Shown here piece after piece: positions 11,801 through 22,539 of a stretch of DNA of 64,000 nucleotides (within the stretch, counting starts at the first letter, position 1; every line of letters starts with the position of its first letter). The notes beneath the pieces were generated by a model that made no database searches, had not been told where the DNA came from, and saw only the letters and a program-made list of their open reading frames with translations. Position numbers and translations under genes: made by a program. Source of the DNA: Zerene cesonia (Eukaryota > Arthropoda > Insecta > Lepidoptera > Pieridae); assembly GCF_012273895.1 (NCBI RefSeq), contig NC_052118.1, positions 3,100,001 through 3,164,000 of the forward strand, given 5' to 3'.

Positions 11801-14800
11801 GCCCATGAACATTCTCAAAGGTCGCTCTGCGAATGCGCTGCCCGCTTTTATGGGGTAAGTGAAAAGGTAAGGATTAATTACAGGATAGAAGGAATGGACT
11901 GGGAGGGATGAGGAAAAGGAAATAGGCCTCCGGCTCCCCCACACACCGTACGAAACACAGTGGCATGCCACTATTTCACGCCGGTTTTCTGTGGGGGTGT
12001 GGTACTTCCCCGGTGCGAGCTGGCCCAATTCGTGCCGAAGCGTGCTCGACTCCCACAATGAATGTTTCCTTGTTAAATAAATATGCAGAAGTTAGAATTT
12101 TACTCACATTAATTTTAAGATAAATTAATGCACTTAAAATCTTTCCACAGTTGCAATATATACTCATAAACTTCATTAGAGGAACGGTACAAAAAGAGAC
12201 AGAGCGAAATTGCTTATTATAATTTTTACATAACTTCCGATTTGCTTTCTTTTTTACTCTAAAAAAGTTCGATGAGTATATTAAAAATGCTTCCAATCAA
12301 AAAATAACTACATAAATCAATATTAATATGAGAGTACTTCAAATATCACACCGCAAAATATTCATACAAATGATTCAAACAAAGGCCTGCCATAATAGAA
12401 TATGCTCCATCCGTGCTGGCTCAGCGTAAAGCGCCATTTGTCTTGGCGCAAATCCAAAAGTCAATTATTGAAACCGACCTCGGATACAAGTTCAACGATT
12501 ATTTCTCATTTGTGCACCTTAACGAGTGCAGGCTTGAATGACACTTGACGTTTAGGGTTTTTGGCGTCGACTCGAGTTTCCAATTTACTGAACGGGCGGC
12601 AGAGCGATTAATATTCGCGCCAGCTTGAATAAATAAATATATCAGCCGCTTTTAGGTCTAGAAATCGCTGCAGTCTTATGCAGTTAGGACGGTGAATCTG
12701 GGAAATTTGTACAGCTATATGTATCACCATCATCATCATCATCAGCCCACACATGTTCCCACTGCTGTTACACAGGCCAGGAGGGTTCAGGCTATATCCA
12801 CAACGCTGCCGTTCGCCCCTCCAAGCGCGGTTTGGCAGATATCACATGCCGCCTACCTTTCGATTCTCGGACATGCCGGTTTCCTCACGATATTTTCCTT
12901 CACCGTTACGAACAGTGATAATGTTATGTTGTTGTTATGTCCACCTATGTTATGAACATGCAGAATATATATGGAATAATCAATGTATATCCTGCGCGTT
13001 CGACTTATCGATATATAGTTGCTTATCGCGAAAATTTATTTAATTTGGTAAATTAAAATGAACATTAAAATATATGAATGACTGAACTTGAAATTAAAAC
13101 AAAGAAAAACAGTTGGGTAACTGTTTTATAATTAAGTTATTCATATCTTTCGGTACAGTTGACATAGGCTTTCAAGTCTTATTCAATGAAATTGTGTCGG
13201 TAATTTTGTTTTTTTTTTTTTTGTGAAAAGCAATTAACTTTTGAAGTTTCTTTTAATTTTGAGTTTGCTTACAATGTTTGTTTTTATTTAGATAAAAAAA
13301 GAAAATGCTTTTTTTATGTTTTAATGAAAAAAGAAATTACAGCGAACCGGAGAAGTAAGGAGCAATTATAGAACTGCAATTTATTCGTAAGATACAGTCA
13401 TATCACTTCCTTTGTATTCTTCCAAAGGTTATGAGTATAAAAATAATAAATAATATACCTAAAAATCATACTAAAATCTCTATAATATCGTACATTTTAC
13501 TAACCTAACAGATGCAAAAGCTGTACCCATAAAAGCCCACCGTCCCTCCCTCAGAACAGTAATATACTGATGGTTTTATCATTTACAACAATAACACAAT
13601 TATATTATATCCCAAACCGAACGCATACATAACGCAACAATGGGGATGTGATGTTTAATTTTGCTAATTAACCCGGCTTAATAACCGCTGTATCGAGCGA
13701 CAAGTTATGTGGAGTGAGAGGATTTAGTGCGGCGCCACGTGTTACTAATGCCTTGGAACGAAAACGTACAGGCTAGCTATGGGAGCGAAATCGTAGCTTT
13801 TTATGCCTAATGAATTTCTTAAGCTCTGTTTTCTGATATTACTGCTTTTGGTGGTAATAAAATGGTGTATTTTGACGATACAAAAGCGCATCGGGAAATC
13901 TATTTGTCTGGATTAATGTTGGAGTTTGAGTTTCATCTAATATATAAAATTCTTGTGTCACAGTTTTCGTTGCTATACTCCTCCGAAACGGCTTGACCGA
14001 TTTTGATGAAATTTTTTGTGCTTATGTCAATCGGCCAACATCTATTTTTCATCCCCCTAAATGATTAGAGTAAGGCAGAACAGCGTTTGCCGGGTCAGCT
14101 AGTAATTCTATAAAAACATCGATTTTAATGTACTCATTTGGAAGGGAAGCTTTTTATAAGATATATTTAACTATTCCCATTTTGTAGTAGTTGTTGCGGG
14201 TTAGAATGGCGCTATCACTTCTGTTAGGCTGTTATGGTTTTATATATTAATCGCAAAAAGATATAGTGTTGTATTGCGAGAGAGAATCTACACTAGAAAA
14301 ACCAATAGACCAGCTTTAATTGCAAGTATGCATTATTTATATCTTTATGATTATAAAGTTTAATATTTGTAAATGTAACCAATGTAAGTCGTACTTTGTA
14401 TTGCTATTTCTTGATTGAATTTTACGAGACTATTCGATTTAAGAAATGTAATGAACTCACATCTCAAGTTCGACTTGTTTTTATTTAATTTTCACTTACA
14501 AGTAACAACCGGTCATAGCTATGTACATATATTATACAGGGTAAGATTTATTAGCTAGCTATGTGGAATTGTCTCACTTGTTTTTCACGAACAACGCGAA
14601 AGGAAATAGCATACAAATGTAGGATTTACTCATGCGAATGAATATGATTAGCAGCGAATTGAGATAGATAAACACATGCGGAGTATAGCCGTTTATTTTC
14701 ACGAAGGCACTTAAATTGTATTAGTTTTTGTTTTAATTATGCATCATATGGTGCAAATGAAATAAGTGACAATGCTAGTAATAAAAATCATAAATTTTTA

Positions 14801-16140
14801 TAATTTATAATCATTAAAATCAGTAAAAATTCTGGTTCAATTGATCAAGAGGCTAATATCTGCTCAAAAAAATCTTGTGTATCTCTAGGTTTATAAAGAC
14901 TATGCAAACATATAAAAATTTCATTGTTTTTTATTTTAAAAACTATCAAATTTTTAACGGACCTCCATCAAACGCGTCTCCGTACATTCGAAACTTCAGA
15001 TAACTTAGGTTACCCTTCTGTGTACAAAATTACTGAAAGCGACCATAATTCGCTTGTCCATCTAAAATTGTGCGAAACATCTGTTTTTTGTTGCTCTTTC
15101 CCGAAAGTTGTGTTCTTAATTTACAAATTACGAGACAGGGACTTTATTCATAAACTCGACAAATTTTTTGATATTTCATTAAACCCAGCCTATTAAGTTT
15201 TTCTTTATTTATATCGGAGTCTCGTTTTGTTTTTCCTCGCCGGACCAGTTCATTCCTTCTTTCCGGTCGGCAATCCTTTCCTTTTCCCTTCACTTTAAAA
15301 GCGGACAGCGTATCTGCAATTGCACCACCTCTGCGAATGTTCATGGGCAGTGGTAATCGCTTACTATCAGGCGAACCACCTCCTTAGTTGATCGATATAA
15401 CATAAATATATATTTGTTTAGTATAGTATTGATTATCCAATTAATTATTGCCGACACATGAATGAAAAACAAAATGGAAACTTGATGATATCATAGCAAT
15501 ATTATTTGTAGTACTTATGAGTCAAACAATGATCGTGTTGTACTTGGAAAACGGGACCAGGCTTATCTTGATGATAACGAATTCTTTATACCATACGCTT
15601 TATTTTCAGTAATTTGATTTTCGGTGAATGAAGCGAGATAGCGATTATTTACAGTGATACGTGAAAAAGAGATGCAATATAGCTCTACAAATTACTACGC
15701 TATATTAATCTTTGATGACCCAGAACAGTTATTTTTACTGTGGATTATAATACATTTTATCTATTTATGTTTTAAAAATATGTGATGATAAAGACTTTAA
15801 CACAGTAAAGTAATTTCTACTAATTTTAAGAGACGAAAGATAAAAAGAATTAACTGATAACAGAGGACAACATTAGAGTCAAATTTATTGAACAGCCAGT
15901 TAGAGATACCTCAAAACTCTTATACAATACAATTTTCCGATTCGTTTCGTGAAGAGGCTAAGAGGGAACGAGTGTACCGTGAAAACGTGTCTGTTATTCA
16001 AAGTAAACAGCCTCAGAACGTGAAATACTGACCCACAACACAACGTTGAAGCAAAACAGGGTGTACTTGATGCAATATATTTGGGATTCCAGTTTCCCCA
16101 CACCCGGCCCTTGGCCGTCGCCTCTTCCAAGACCAGTCAT
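5748..16140 (-). CDS. Tsp2A: Tetraspanin, Tsp2A-like (whole gene, 5 coding exons)
   Basis: Joining five minus-strand exons gives 249 residues with no internal stop; every junction is GT-AG and phase 0. TM1 is about residues 26-48, small loop 49-66, TM2 67-89, a short turn with GCGSALMEN, TM3 103-122, large loop 123-209 and TM4 about 210-235. The large loop carries CCG (Cys164, Cys165) plus Cys184 and Cys197, the classic four-cysteine tetraspanin pattern. The tail is short and charged (KKEEEE). The first intron splits TM1 just after a Trp, a position also used in vertebrate tetraspanin genes. The motifs EPGFNEW, SALMEN, PLPSECRD, GCVDELTWF and QAVKKEEE match insect Tsp2A as I remember it, whose length is near 244. 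In Drosophila, Tsp2A is a membrane protein needed for smooth septate junctions in midgut and Malpighian tubules, acting with Ssk and Mesh. Family assignment is very secure; the ortholog call is from memory, without a search. Confidence 0.9.
6540..6725 (-). CDS. Tsp2A: Tsp2A coding exon 4 (residues 162-223)
   Basis: This is the diagnostic exon. It starts IGCCGADGPMDF and carries PLPSECRD and HGCVDELTWF, supplying all four large-loop cysteines, then enters TM4 (GWLAGIVLASCMIC). The four cysteines are expected to form two disulfides. The acceptor is TTTACTTTCAG and the donor GTAAGT. The opposite strand has overlapping open frames of 60-100 codons here, which are shadows of this exon. Confidence 0.95.
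6808..7030 (+). repeat. LINE-tail-like repeat in Tsp2A intron 3, with 30-bp tandem duplication
   Basis: The segment contains CCGCTCGAGGCTTCGCC, AATCAGTTCAGTGGTTTAGG and a run of ACAGACAGAC. Its end is duplicated: 6971-7000 and 7001-7030 are consecutive 30-base copies differing at two positions. It lies within intron 3 (6726-8451). Confidence 0.6.
8452..8628 (-). CDS. Tsp2A: Tsp2A coding exon 3 (residues 103-161)
   Basis: This exon encodes TM3 (FIGSQIALFVFGLVGACVVL) and the first part of the large extracellular loop up to MVQEG, just before the CCG motif. The acceptor is AAATTACAG and the donor GTAAGT. There is no N-glycosylation sequon in this part of the loop. The open frame continues upstream through a CA-repeat, but that part is intron. 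Confidence 0.92.
8666..8756. repeat. Imperfect (CA)n microsatellite
   Basis: CA repeats interrupted by CCAACC, GTGCT and similar units, in Tsp2A intron 2 just upstream of exon 3. The apparent Cys/Val-rich open frames here are an artefact of the repeat. Confidence 0.85.
8890..9036. repeat. Poly(T) run and (TTA)n repeat in intron 2
   Basis: A T-run near 8929-8946 is followed by AATAAATG and about eight TTA units (9011-9035). This looks like an A-rich/AATAAA-type retroelement tail, but no body was recognised. Confidence 0.5.
9336..9533 (-). CDS. Tsp2A: Tsp2A coding exon 2 (residues 37-102)
   Basis: This exon encodes the second half of TM1 (LFGLSIFALCLW), the small extracellular loop with EPGFNEWMRILELQK, TM2 and the intracellular turn LGCGSALMENVKLLYA. 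The acceptor is TTGTCTTCCAG just above 9533 and the donor is GTAAGG below 9336. The frame also stays open upstream of the acceptor to a TAA. The exon edge was set by the good pyrimidine tract and by the fit with exon 1, which together give an uninterrupted TM1. Confidence 0.9.
11738..12060 (+). repeat. CATGAAC-family repeat, near full length
   Basis: A T-run is followed by GAGCTGGTGGTTCGCCTGAT, CACCACCGCCCATGAACATT, GGCCTCCGGCTCCCCCACAC and the 3' end GTGCGAGCTGGCCCAATTCG to GCTCGACTCCCACAAT. This shows that the CATGAAC part and the CTGGCCCAATTCG part belong to one element. No protein is encoded. Confidence 0.8.
12722..12930 (-). repeat. tRNA-type SINE, truncated copy with (CAT)n tail
   Basis: On the plus strand it starts with CATCATCATCATCATC, which is the 3' tail of an element in minus orientation. 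It continues through GACATGCCGGTTTCCTCACG and TTTTCCTTCACCGTTACG. It matches 44929-45255 but lacks the tRNA-like head. It lies in Tsp2A intron 1. Confidence 0.7.
13938..14105 (-). repeat. LINE-tail-like repeat
   Basis: It includes AAAATTCTTGTGTCACAGTT, CTCCGAAACGGCTTGACCGA, CGGCCAACATCTATTTTTCA and CCGGGTCAGCTAGTA. The first parts are the reverse complement of the 3' half of the copy at 2403-2588. Confidence 0.7.
15230..15385 (-). repeat. CATGAAC-family repeat
   Basis: A reversed copy with GGCAATCCTTTCCTTTTCCC, CCTCTGCGAATGTTCATGGG and TATCAGGCGAACCACC, close to the Tsp2A first exon. Confidence 0.7.
16033..16140 (-). CDS. Tsp2A: Tsp2A coding exon 1 (residues 1-36)
   Basis: This exon encodes a Gly-rich cytoplasmic N terminus (MTGLGRGDGQGPGVGK) and the first half of TM1, ending CIKYTLFCFNVVLW. 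The juxtamembrane Cys23 is a typical palmitoylation position in tetraspanins. The ATG at 16140-16138 is the only in-frame Met before TM1, so it is chosen as the start. The frame stays open for at least 12 codons further upstream, but with no ATG there. The donor after the TGG codon is GTCAGT, a less common but acceptable splice site. The next exon lies about 6.5 kb away. Confidence 0.88.
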
Positions 16141-16196
16141 CACTGTCACTGCACTAAAACTTGACTGCACCCACACTCACCACAATGGTAACTGTG

Positions 16197-16260
16197 TTAT
16201 CAGTGATAAGAACTTGAGTTAGCTAGGCTATCTGTGTTTGCTGAGATAACGGGGTGATAC
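16197..16260 (-). promoter_or_regulatory. GATA-site cluster upstream of Tsp2A
   Basis: Five GATA cores lie within 64 bp, starting 57 bp upstream of the start codon: TTATCA (16197-16202), TGATAAG (16204-16210), TATC (16229-16232), AGATAA (16244-16249) and TGATAC (16255-16260). The first two form the inverted pair TTATCAGTGATAA. GATA factors, such as Drosophila GATAe, control many midgut genes, and Tsp2A is a gut-junction gene. The transcription start was not located, so this may be core promoter or 5' UTR. Confidence 0.45.
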
Positions 16261-17224
16261 GAGGCTCGTAGTTGCCACACCTGCTTTGTTTTGCGCTTGC
16301 ATATTTTGTCTATGCTATTTAGAGTAAAAATTAGCTTAGTCTATGGTTTATTTTTTTTGATGTTCATCTCGCTTCGCGCGGGGAAATATTTATTTTTAAG
16401 TAACTGTAGCATCGTGGTTACATTTATAGTAGGTAAATTGAATAAAGGAAAAACTGAAAAGAGAATAATTTGATTGTCTTCAATTTTTTATATGTTTAAT
16501 AATCATTTATAAATAACTAATAACATTATAGGTCTGTTAATTCAACTTAGCCGAAAACAATTCATTGTTATTAAAACTTTAATTGTAATAACTAAAAATA
16601 GTGATTACAATCGAAACAATTTGAATAAATTACCAAAAGAACAACATTCCGAATAATCCACAATTAAGGTTTAGAAAGATCGATAAGTTTTCATTCAATT
16701 AAAACTCTTCCAATCATTGGAAATAAAATAATTGAAACAGCTCCGGCACTACGGTAAAGTATACATATAAATTCAAGCCGTTGGCCTATATTCGTGGCCT
16801 TGTCACCTCTACTGTAAAATTGATGAATGCTTTATAGTATCGCTCCGGTTCAAGTGAGACTGTATTTTTACTATTACCTTTCAACCTAGTTTGTGCTAAA
16901 ATTTTAGTGTTTTATTTTGTATACGGATGAGATCGTACAAATGGATTACATTTTATCGAGCCAATATAATGACAATCGATTGTTCAAGATGTCCGGAGAT
17001 TTTATAATTGTTATAATTCTATTCATGTGTAGTTTCTATTAATTTTTTTGTCATTTCGCCCGCGCCCTTTCCCCTGAGTCAAAGGAACTTCCCCTAGGAT
17101 TGAGATGTTTCACTGCGCTATTATTAGCTTATTTCACTCTCTAGCCTCTTAATTATCTCCAGACCAAAAATCATATGGAATCGCTCCGTTTCGTGAAAGA
17201 AATGAACACCTCAGCTTCGCATAT

Positions 17225-17342
17225 ATAATCCTTCGTTTCGGGTGCACCGATTTTTATAAAATTTTGTGTGAATATCGAGTAGGTCTGAGGATCGGCCAGC
17301 ATCTATTTTTCATACCCGTCCATTTAAGAAGATCAGCTAGTG
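17225..17342 (-). repeat. LINE-tail-like repeat
   Basis: It contains GCACCGATTTTTATAAAATT, GATCGGCCAGCATCTATTTT and ends GATCAGCTAGTGAA, a diverged relative of 13938-14105. Confidence 0.6.
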
Positions 17343-17424
17343 AAAGTTTACTTATAAATTGTATCTAATGACAGAACATTCATACAAAATGATGGCTGCT
17401 TATTGTGTTTACTTTACTTATTTT

Positions 17425-17774
17425 TAATGTGGTAGTCGAGCACGCTTCGGCATGAATTGGGCCAGCTCGCACCGGAGAAGTACCACACCCCCACAGGAGA
17501 CCAGCGTGAAATAGCATTCTGCTGTGTTTCGTTCGGTGAGTGGGGGAGCCGGAAGCCCATATCCTTTTTCTTCCCTTCCCAGTCCTTTCCTTTATTCCTC
17601 TCGCCAATCCTTTCTTAAACCCCTCCCAGAAAGTCGGCAATCCATTTGTAGAGGCGTTAGGTCTGTAATGGACCTAATGCCTCTACAAATGTTCATGGGC
17701 GGTGGTAGCGTTTACCATCAGACGACCCACCAGCTCCATTGCCGACTGTGACATAAAAAAAAAAAAAAAAAAAC
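17425..17774 (-). repeat. CATGAAC-family repeat, longest copy, with strong hairpin and A-run end
   Basis: Reversed full element: it starts GTCGAGCACGCTTCGGCATG, passes through CTCGCACCGGAGAAGTACCA, GGGGGAGCCGGAAGCCC and GTTCATGGGCGGTGGTAGCG, and ends GCCGACTGTGACAT plus about 20 A. An internal 21-bp inverted repeat (17643-17663 and 17671-17691, 7-base loop, one G-T type mismatch) forms a strong hairpin. The copies at 3313 and 52876 keep this hairpin. It is a non-autonomous element of undecided class. Confidence 0.8.
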
Positions 17775-20700
17775 TTATGCCATCTAGACTCGCAATGCAA
17801 GCTTACAGCCTGGCTGTTGATATAATAGGTAAAAGGACTTTATGGTGGAAGAAACACTGCATTTAATAGTAACAATTGATGATGACGATGATCTTCCCAC
17901 AACACTTTCTAATTATGAAATTAGTATCAAGCCCGCTAAGCTATTACAATGGTGTCAAATAAATTTGTAATATATGAGCATTATTTATCCATAAACAACC
18001 CACCCCACGAATTTTACGCAGTAAATCTTGCAAGCATGCTCCCAGCCCTTATATATCAAGCCAATCGATGGTATATCCGATAAAACGTGTACGAAATCCA
18101 ATACGCGGATTCGTAGTACATAGCAATGGCTGCGGTCCGCAAGCTGTAAACATAAATAAGGAAGATGGACGACGTTTTAGAATAACCCCACGCACGAACG
18201 TTACTCGTAAATTCCATGCTTGATATAACATCACTTTGAAAATTCCTAACGGGTATTTATTTCAGGAAAGTTATGGCGCCAAATGTATTGTAATGGTTAA
18301 TAATGCATCAGTGGACGTAAACCGTGGTCTTTCTGCCTGATTTATCGAAATAAACTATAAGTTATGTGGTTGGTTTATTTTACTTTATTTAATTCCTTCA
18401 TTATAAAAACTGTATACAATATATTACATTTAGGAAGTTAAATGGCATGAATTGTATACCGAAGGCTGGTCTTCACTTTAATGCTGTCTTAGAAATATTC
18501 AAGCACATTACTTCTTCATAGGTCAGGTCCTTCTTCTCAGGTCCTTCTTCTAAGAAATTAATGAAACCAAAAATGAATTACATAAATTGTCTAATAATAA
18601 GAATATTTTTATGATGAATGCAACTCTTGCGAAGATGTGATCTTATTTAAAAATGATGTCTAATGATGTGTAGGAATATAGATTAAAATTCCGTTATATA
18701 CTAAGAAATGAAATAACTCGTCATTCATATCAACTGATAATGAGTACAATGGAATTGATTTCATATTAACAATTGGAAATTATTAAATGGAATTATAAGG
18801 ATTAAGAAACAATATTAATGCTATGGAATATACATTTATGAGCTAACAAAACGCTCAGTTGATACATTCCGACATTTATGCATTTCATACAATATTATTA
18901 CCATAATTTTAAATCAAAATTAATTTTAAATGTAATCACTCTTCATAATAAGGTTAATCAAAAAGTTATTAACGCTACATGCCTGTAGAAATGATGTACG
19001 AAAGATAAAATCGTTATTAAAATTAATAACGTCAAATTCAAAAATATTCCATTAAAATTCGTTTTAAAATTTATCATCCGCGCTGAATTTTGCTGACGTT
19101 GCTTCAAATTATAACCAGGGAGCCGATCGATTGTTCGCTGACCGGAAAATGTGACACCTGCACCTTTCTCCATTAACAATAACGTAACTAGTCGCGTCCC
19201 TAAAGGCGAACATAATTAAATAATAATACTGTCAAATGGCTTAAATTGTGAATTTACCTTAGAAGCAAGCTGTTTCTTCTAAATACAGGTTGCCCTGCAT
19301 GCAATCTAGCTAGGGAAACATCGGCTTTATATATTGAACTTTAAAAATATTTGTAAAACAAACTGTTTATATAAACAAAATTGTAATTGCTATGAATTGT
19401 AAATTTTAAAAATGTAAAAAATTTATGTATGTATGTAAATTATACGTCATTGTCGAAGAGGGCATATTTGTAATCTGAACTAATTGTTTAGAAGTGGAAT
19501 TCTAGTTATTTAGCTTTGGGTTACTTCTTTTGGTTGATATGGACGCAGTTGTGAGAGATATTAAATGACATATCAAATAAATACGTAAGTACACAAATTT
19601 CACATATTATAATGTGTTATTTCTTCGAAATTTTCAAAGATTGGAGTAGATAATTAACAGAATGATTATTATAAATCATGTGTAAGTCCAAATTTCAACC
19701 CAATGCAGCATTAAGCACAAGAAAAATGTTATTTATTTATTTTGTTTATATATTGATTTACACTTTATTGTACAATACACATACAGTTAACAAAAACCAA
19801 TAAACAATATCTACTGTTATGTAAGAATAGAAATATAATTTAATATATTGGCAATGGTTGGTATAATTCTTATATGATCTCACGTTAACGCTTTCTCTTC
19901 TACTATACCTTTCATGTAAAAAATGCTGTGAAGTGGAAAAGTGGTTAAACACGAGGCTTGCAATTTTAGTAATACATATAACAATTACATTATTATTACG
20001 TCTGTTATATTTGTTTCTTCTTATTTTTTAAGCAACTAATGAGTAACATATACATTTAATTGTTATAGATTGTGGTACACCACATTACTATTTACTTAGT
20101 ACTTATTGTTGTATGAATTGGCATTGCTTTAATTTTATACTTTAGATATAATTTATAAACACCACTATCGCTAATATCACTGATTCTTATTTGAAATTTA
20201 CAAAAAAATAAAAATCACACCAAAACAAACAACAATCAAGGTAATAAAATGGAAGCTGCAATAAATGGAAATTAGTCATCTTGGCTGGAACAAATCGCAG
20301 AATTTAATTTCGCCCAAGTAAAACAAAAGGCGTTGACAACGCTGTAATTTGACGGGGGCAATAAAGAAAGGTACAAAGAACACACCGGTGTTGGCCTCAA
20401 TATGGGCTGACGTTGCACTCTCACTCAAAATTAATCTGCAAGAAGCCATTGCGGTGAGACGACGACTATTTACAAAAGCCTCGGGAGCATATTCCCCTCA
20501 TTTCCACGGAAAGGTGCAGGGCTGTCAGCTGCTACATTATTTAGATTTATACGAGTGCAGCGTCTTGTTATTTACTGGCGATATTTTTCGTTCTGTCAAG
20601 TCCGTCGACGCAGTTTTAAATATTGCAATGTTATTAAACTTTTGAATATAAAATATTTTTAAATTATACAATTTTGTGTAATTTTCTGGTGGATTTTTAT

Positions 20701-21220
20701 TCAAAGTATGAGCGACAAAGGATTCTGATTAAGTATGCAGCTGTAGCCTAGTGTGTGTAAATAATAATTATTAAAATAATATCACAGAACAATATTGTGC
20801 CATGTTTAAAATAAGTGTTGTTTGTAATATTCAAAGTTCCCTAATGCCTATAGGTATATTTACATTTTCACAAACATCACGAAGAGTTTCATAAATAAAT
20901 TTACGAGTTTAATGCATTCTAGAGAGGATTGGCACTTAACATTGTGTGAATTAAATTCGCAGAACGCAATAAATATTATTTCATAGCCGAAAAACAAACA
21001 ACACACCCCTAAAAGTATTTTTGCGGGGACTCGTAGACATGAGTAAATAATTTCCCTGATTACCGTGCTACGTCTTCTCGTGCGACGGGAGTGAACCTCG
21101 ACAAAAATATTAAATCCTTCTCTGTACCTTCCTTCCTCCTTGAGACATCTTCATATTGCTTTGGCAAATTGATTTTCTGCACGTATTTCGTGATGCACTG
21201 TATTAAGCGTCCTGTAGATT

Positions 21221-21242
21221 GTCATGCCGCATGACGTCATGC
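21221..21242. promoter_or_regulatory. Nested palindromes with a CRE octamer
   Basis: GCATGACGTCATGC at 21229-21242 is a perfect 14-bp palindrome containing TGACGTCA, the CREB/ATF site. It overlaps a second palindrome, GTCATGCCGCATGAC, at 21221-21235. A related GTCATGCTGCATGAT lies at 21281-21295. Binding is inferred only from the motif. Confidence 0.4.
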
Positions 21243-21614
21243 TTTCGTTGAATGTATCGAATATTATGAAATAAAAGTTTGTCATGCTGCATGATGGTCT
21301 GTGCCTTCTGTAAATTGAGAATTTTAACTGGTTGTCGTCTCGACACTGGGAGACGTTTTAGTCTTGTTGCTTGTTGGTGCGATTCGAGTTTAAGTTAAAT
21401 TCAATTGGATTTTCATTTTATCCTTTGTGAGAATAAATATTTATTAAACGTCGTCATCTTGCGCGAGGATTGTTATAAATTATTCCCTGCTTGCACTTTC
21501 GAAGTAATTGAATTCTTTTCTTGTTAGGGAATAAACTATGTTCTCTATTGTTTACGTGGATTACAGCATACATTATTGCTGTTGCTTCAATAAAACTGTG
21601 TTAATATTTATATC

Positions 21615-21790
21615 GTATCTAGCTGCACGCCCAGCTTCGCCCGTGTAGTCATTTATCGTAATTGAAATAATATAAACTATCATATCTTTGAAGTCGGAGC
21701 AAACTGCACATGGTTTGTAAATTTGATTAAATTCGGTTGAGTTGTTTAGGAGACCCACGTGGACAATAATACGTAATTTATATATATTGA
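21615..21790 (+). repeat. Diverged LINE-tail-like repeat
   Basis: It opens TAGCTGCACGCCCAGCTTCGC and later has AATTCGGTTGAGTTGTTTAG, equivalent to the gene-free 3' ends of the other LINE-tail copies. Confidence 0.55.
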
Positions 21791-22539
21791 GATTATAAAT
21801 ACAATTATATAATTACTTAAATATGTTATATGTATAATTTTGAGATCGATGATGTAAAGAAATGTTTAGAAAAATTCATTTTGACGAGAGATATGATCAG
21901 ATTTGAATTACTATTAAAGTCAAATCATTTCAAATAAAAAAAATCGAACACTGTTCATTGTTTTGTATATTCCATTTAAACATAGAAACCTAACTCAGAC
22001 TGCTTGACAATTCAACGCTGATTGGAATCCAGAGCTAAAACTACATTTAGAAAATAAAATCATTGTTTAGAATAATTGCATACAAGAGTTTCAAGTGAAA
22101 TACACAATAGTCCGTATCGACACAGGCTTGGATATTTTCGACCTATAATTGGCTGTGTGGATTCGGAGAAGTTCCTCACCGATAGTCTTTTGTTTAGTTT
22201 TGCAGGATCAAAAACTGTAAGGTTATTTTAACTGGCTCTGCTAGCTTTAATGATAATACAATGTAGTTTAAAGTTCTTATAAAATCTGTTCTAGATCTTT
22301 CTTATATTCACATGGTCTAATTTGAGCGTCTCTTTTGACTGACAAAGAAACTTAAAGGAAACTTCTCTCGCATGTTGCCATGTAATCAAATATCGTGTTT
22401 GTAATTTTCAGTTCCTTGAGTCTATGCTAAGGACAGTTTGATCAAAGAAGTTTTTTTATAAATAGAATATACATTTTTAATGAAAACATGGTAGCATTCA
22501 GTCAATATTAAATTATGAATTTTTGTAATATATTAGATG

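Larger units (their letters stand above)
9534..16032 (-). other. Tsp2A intron 1 (about 6.5 kb)
   Basis: A large first intron between exon 1 and exon 2. It contains four recognisable repeats (11738-12060, 12722-12930, 13938-14105, 15230-15385) and GC-richer patches near 10440-10700, 11100-11220, 12405-12680 and 13610-13800 that resemble regulatory islands. The remainder is AT-rich with no supported exon on either strand. Confidence 0.75.

Noticed and set aside
12692..13043. His-rich and other open frames on the plus strand
   Set aside because: They are translations of the SINE copy and its CAT-repeat tail.
17380..17751. Open frames on both strands, 75-86 codons
   Set aside because: They lie within the CATGAAC-family repeat.
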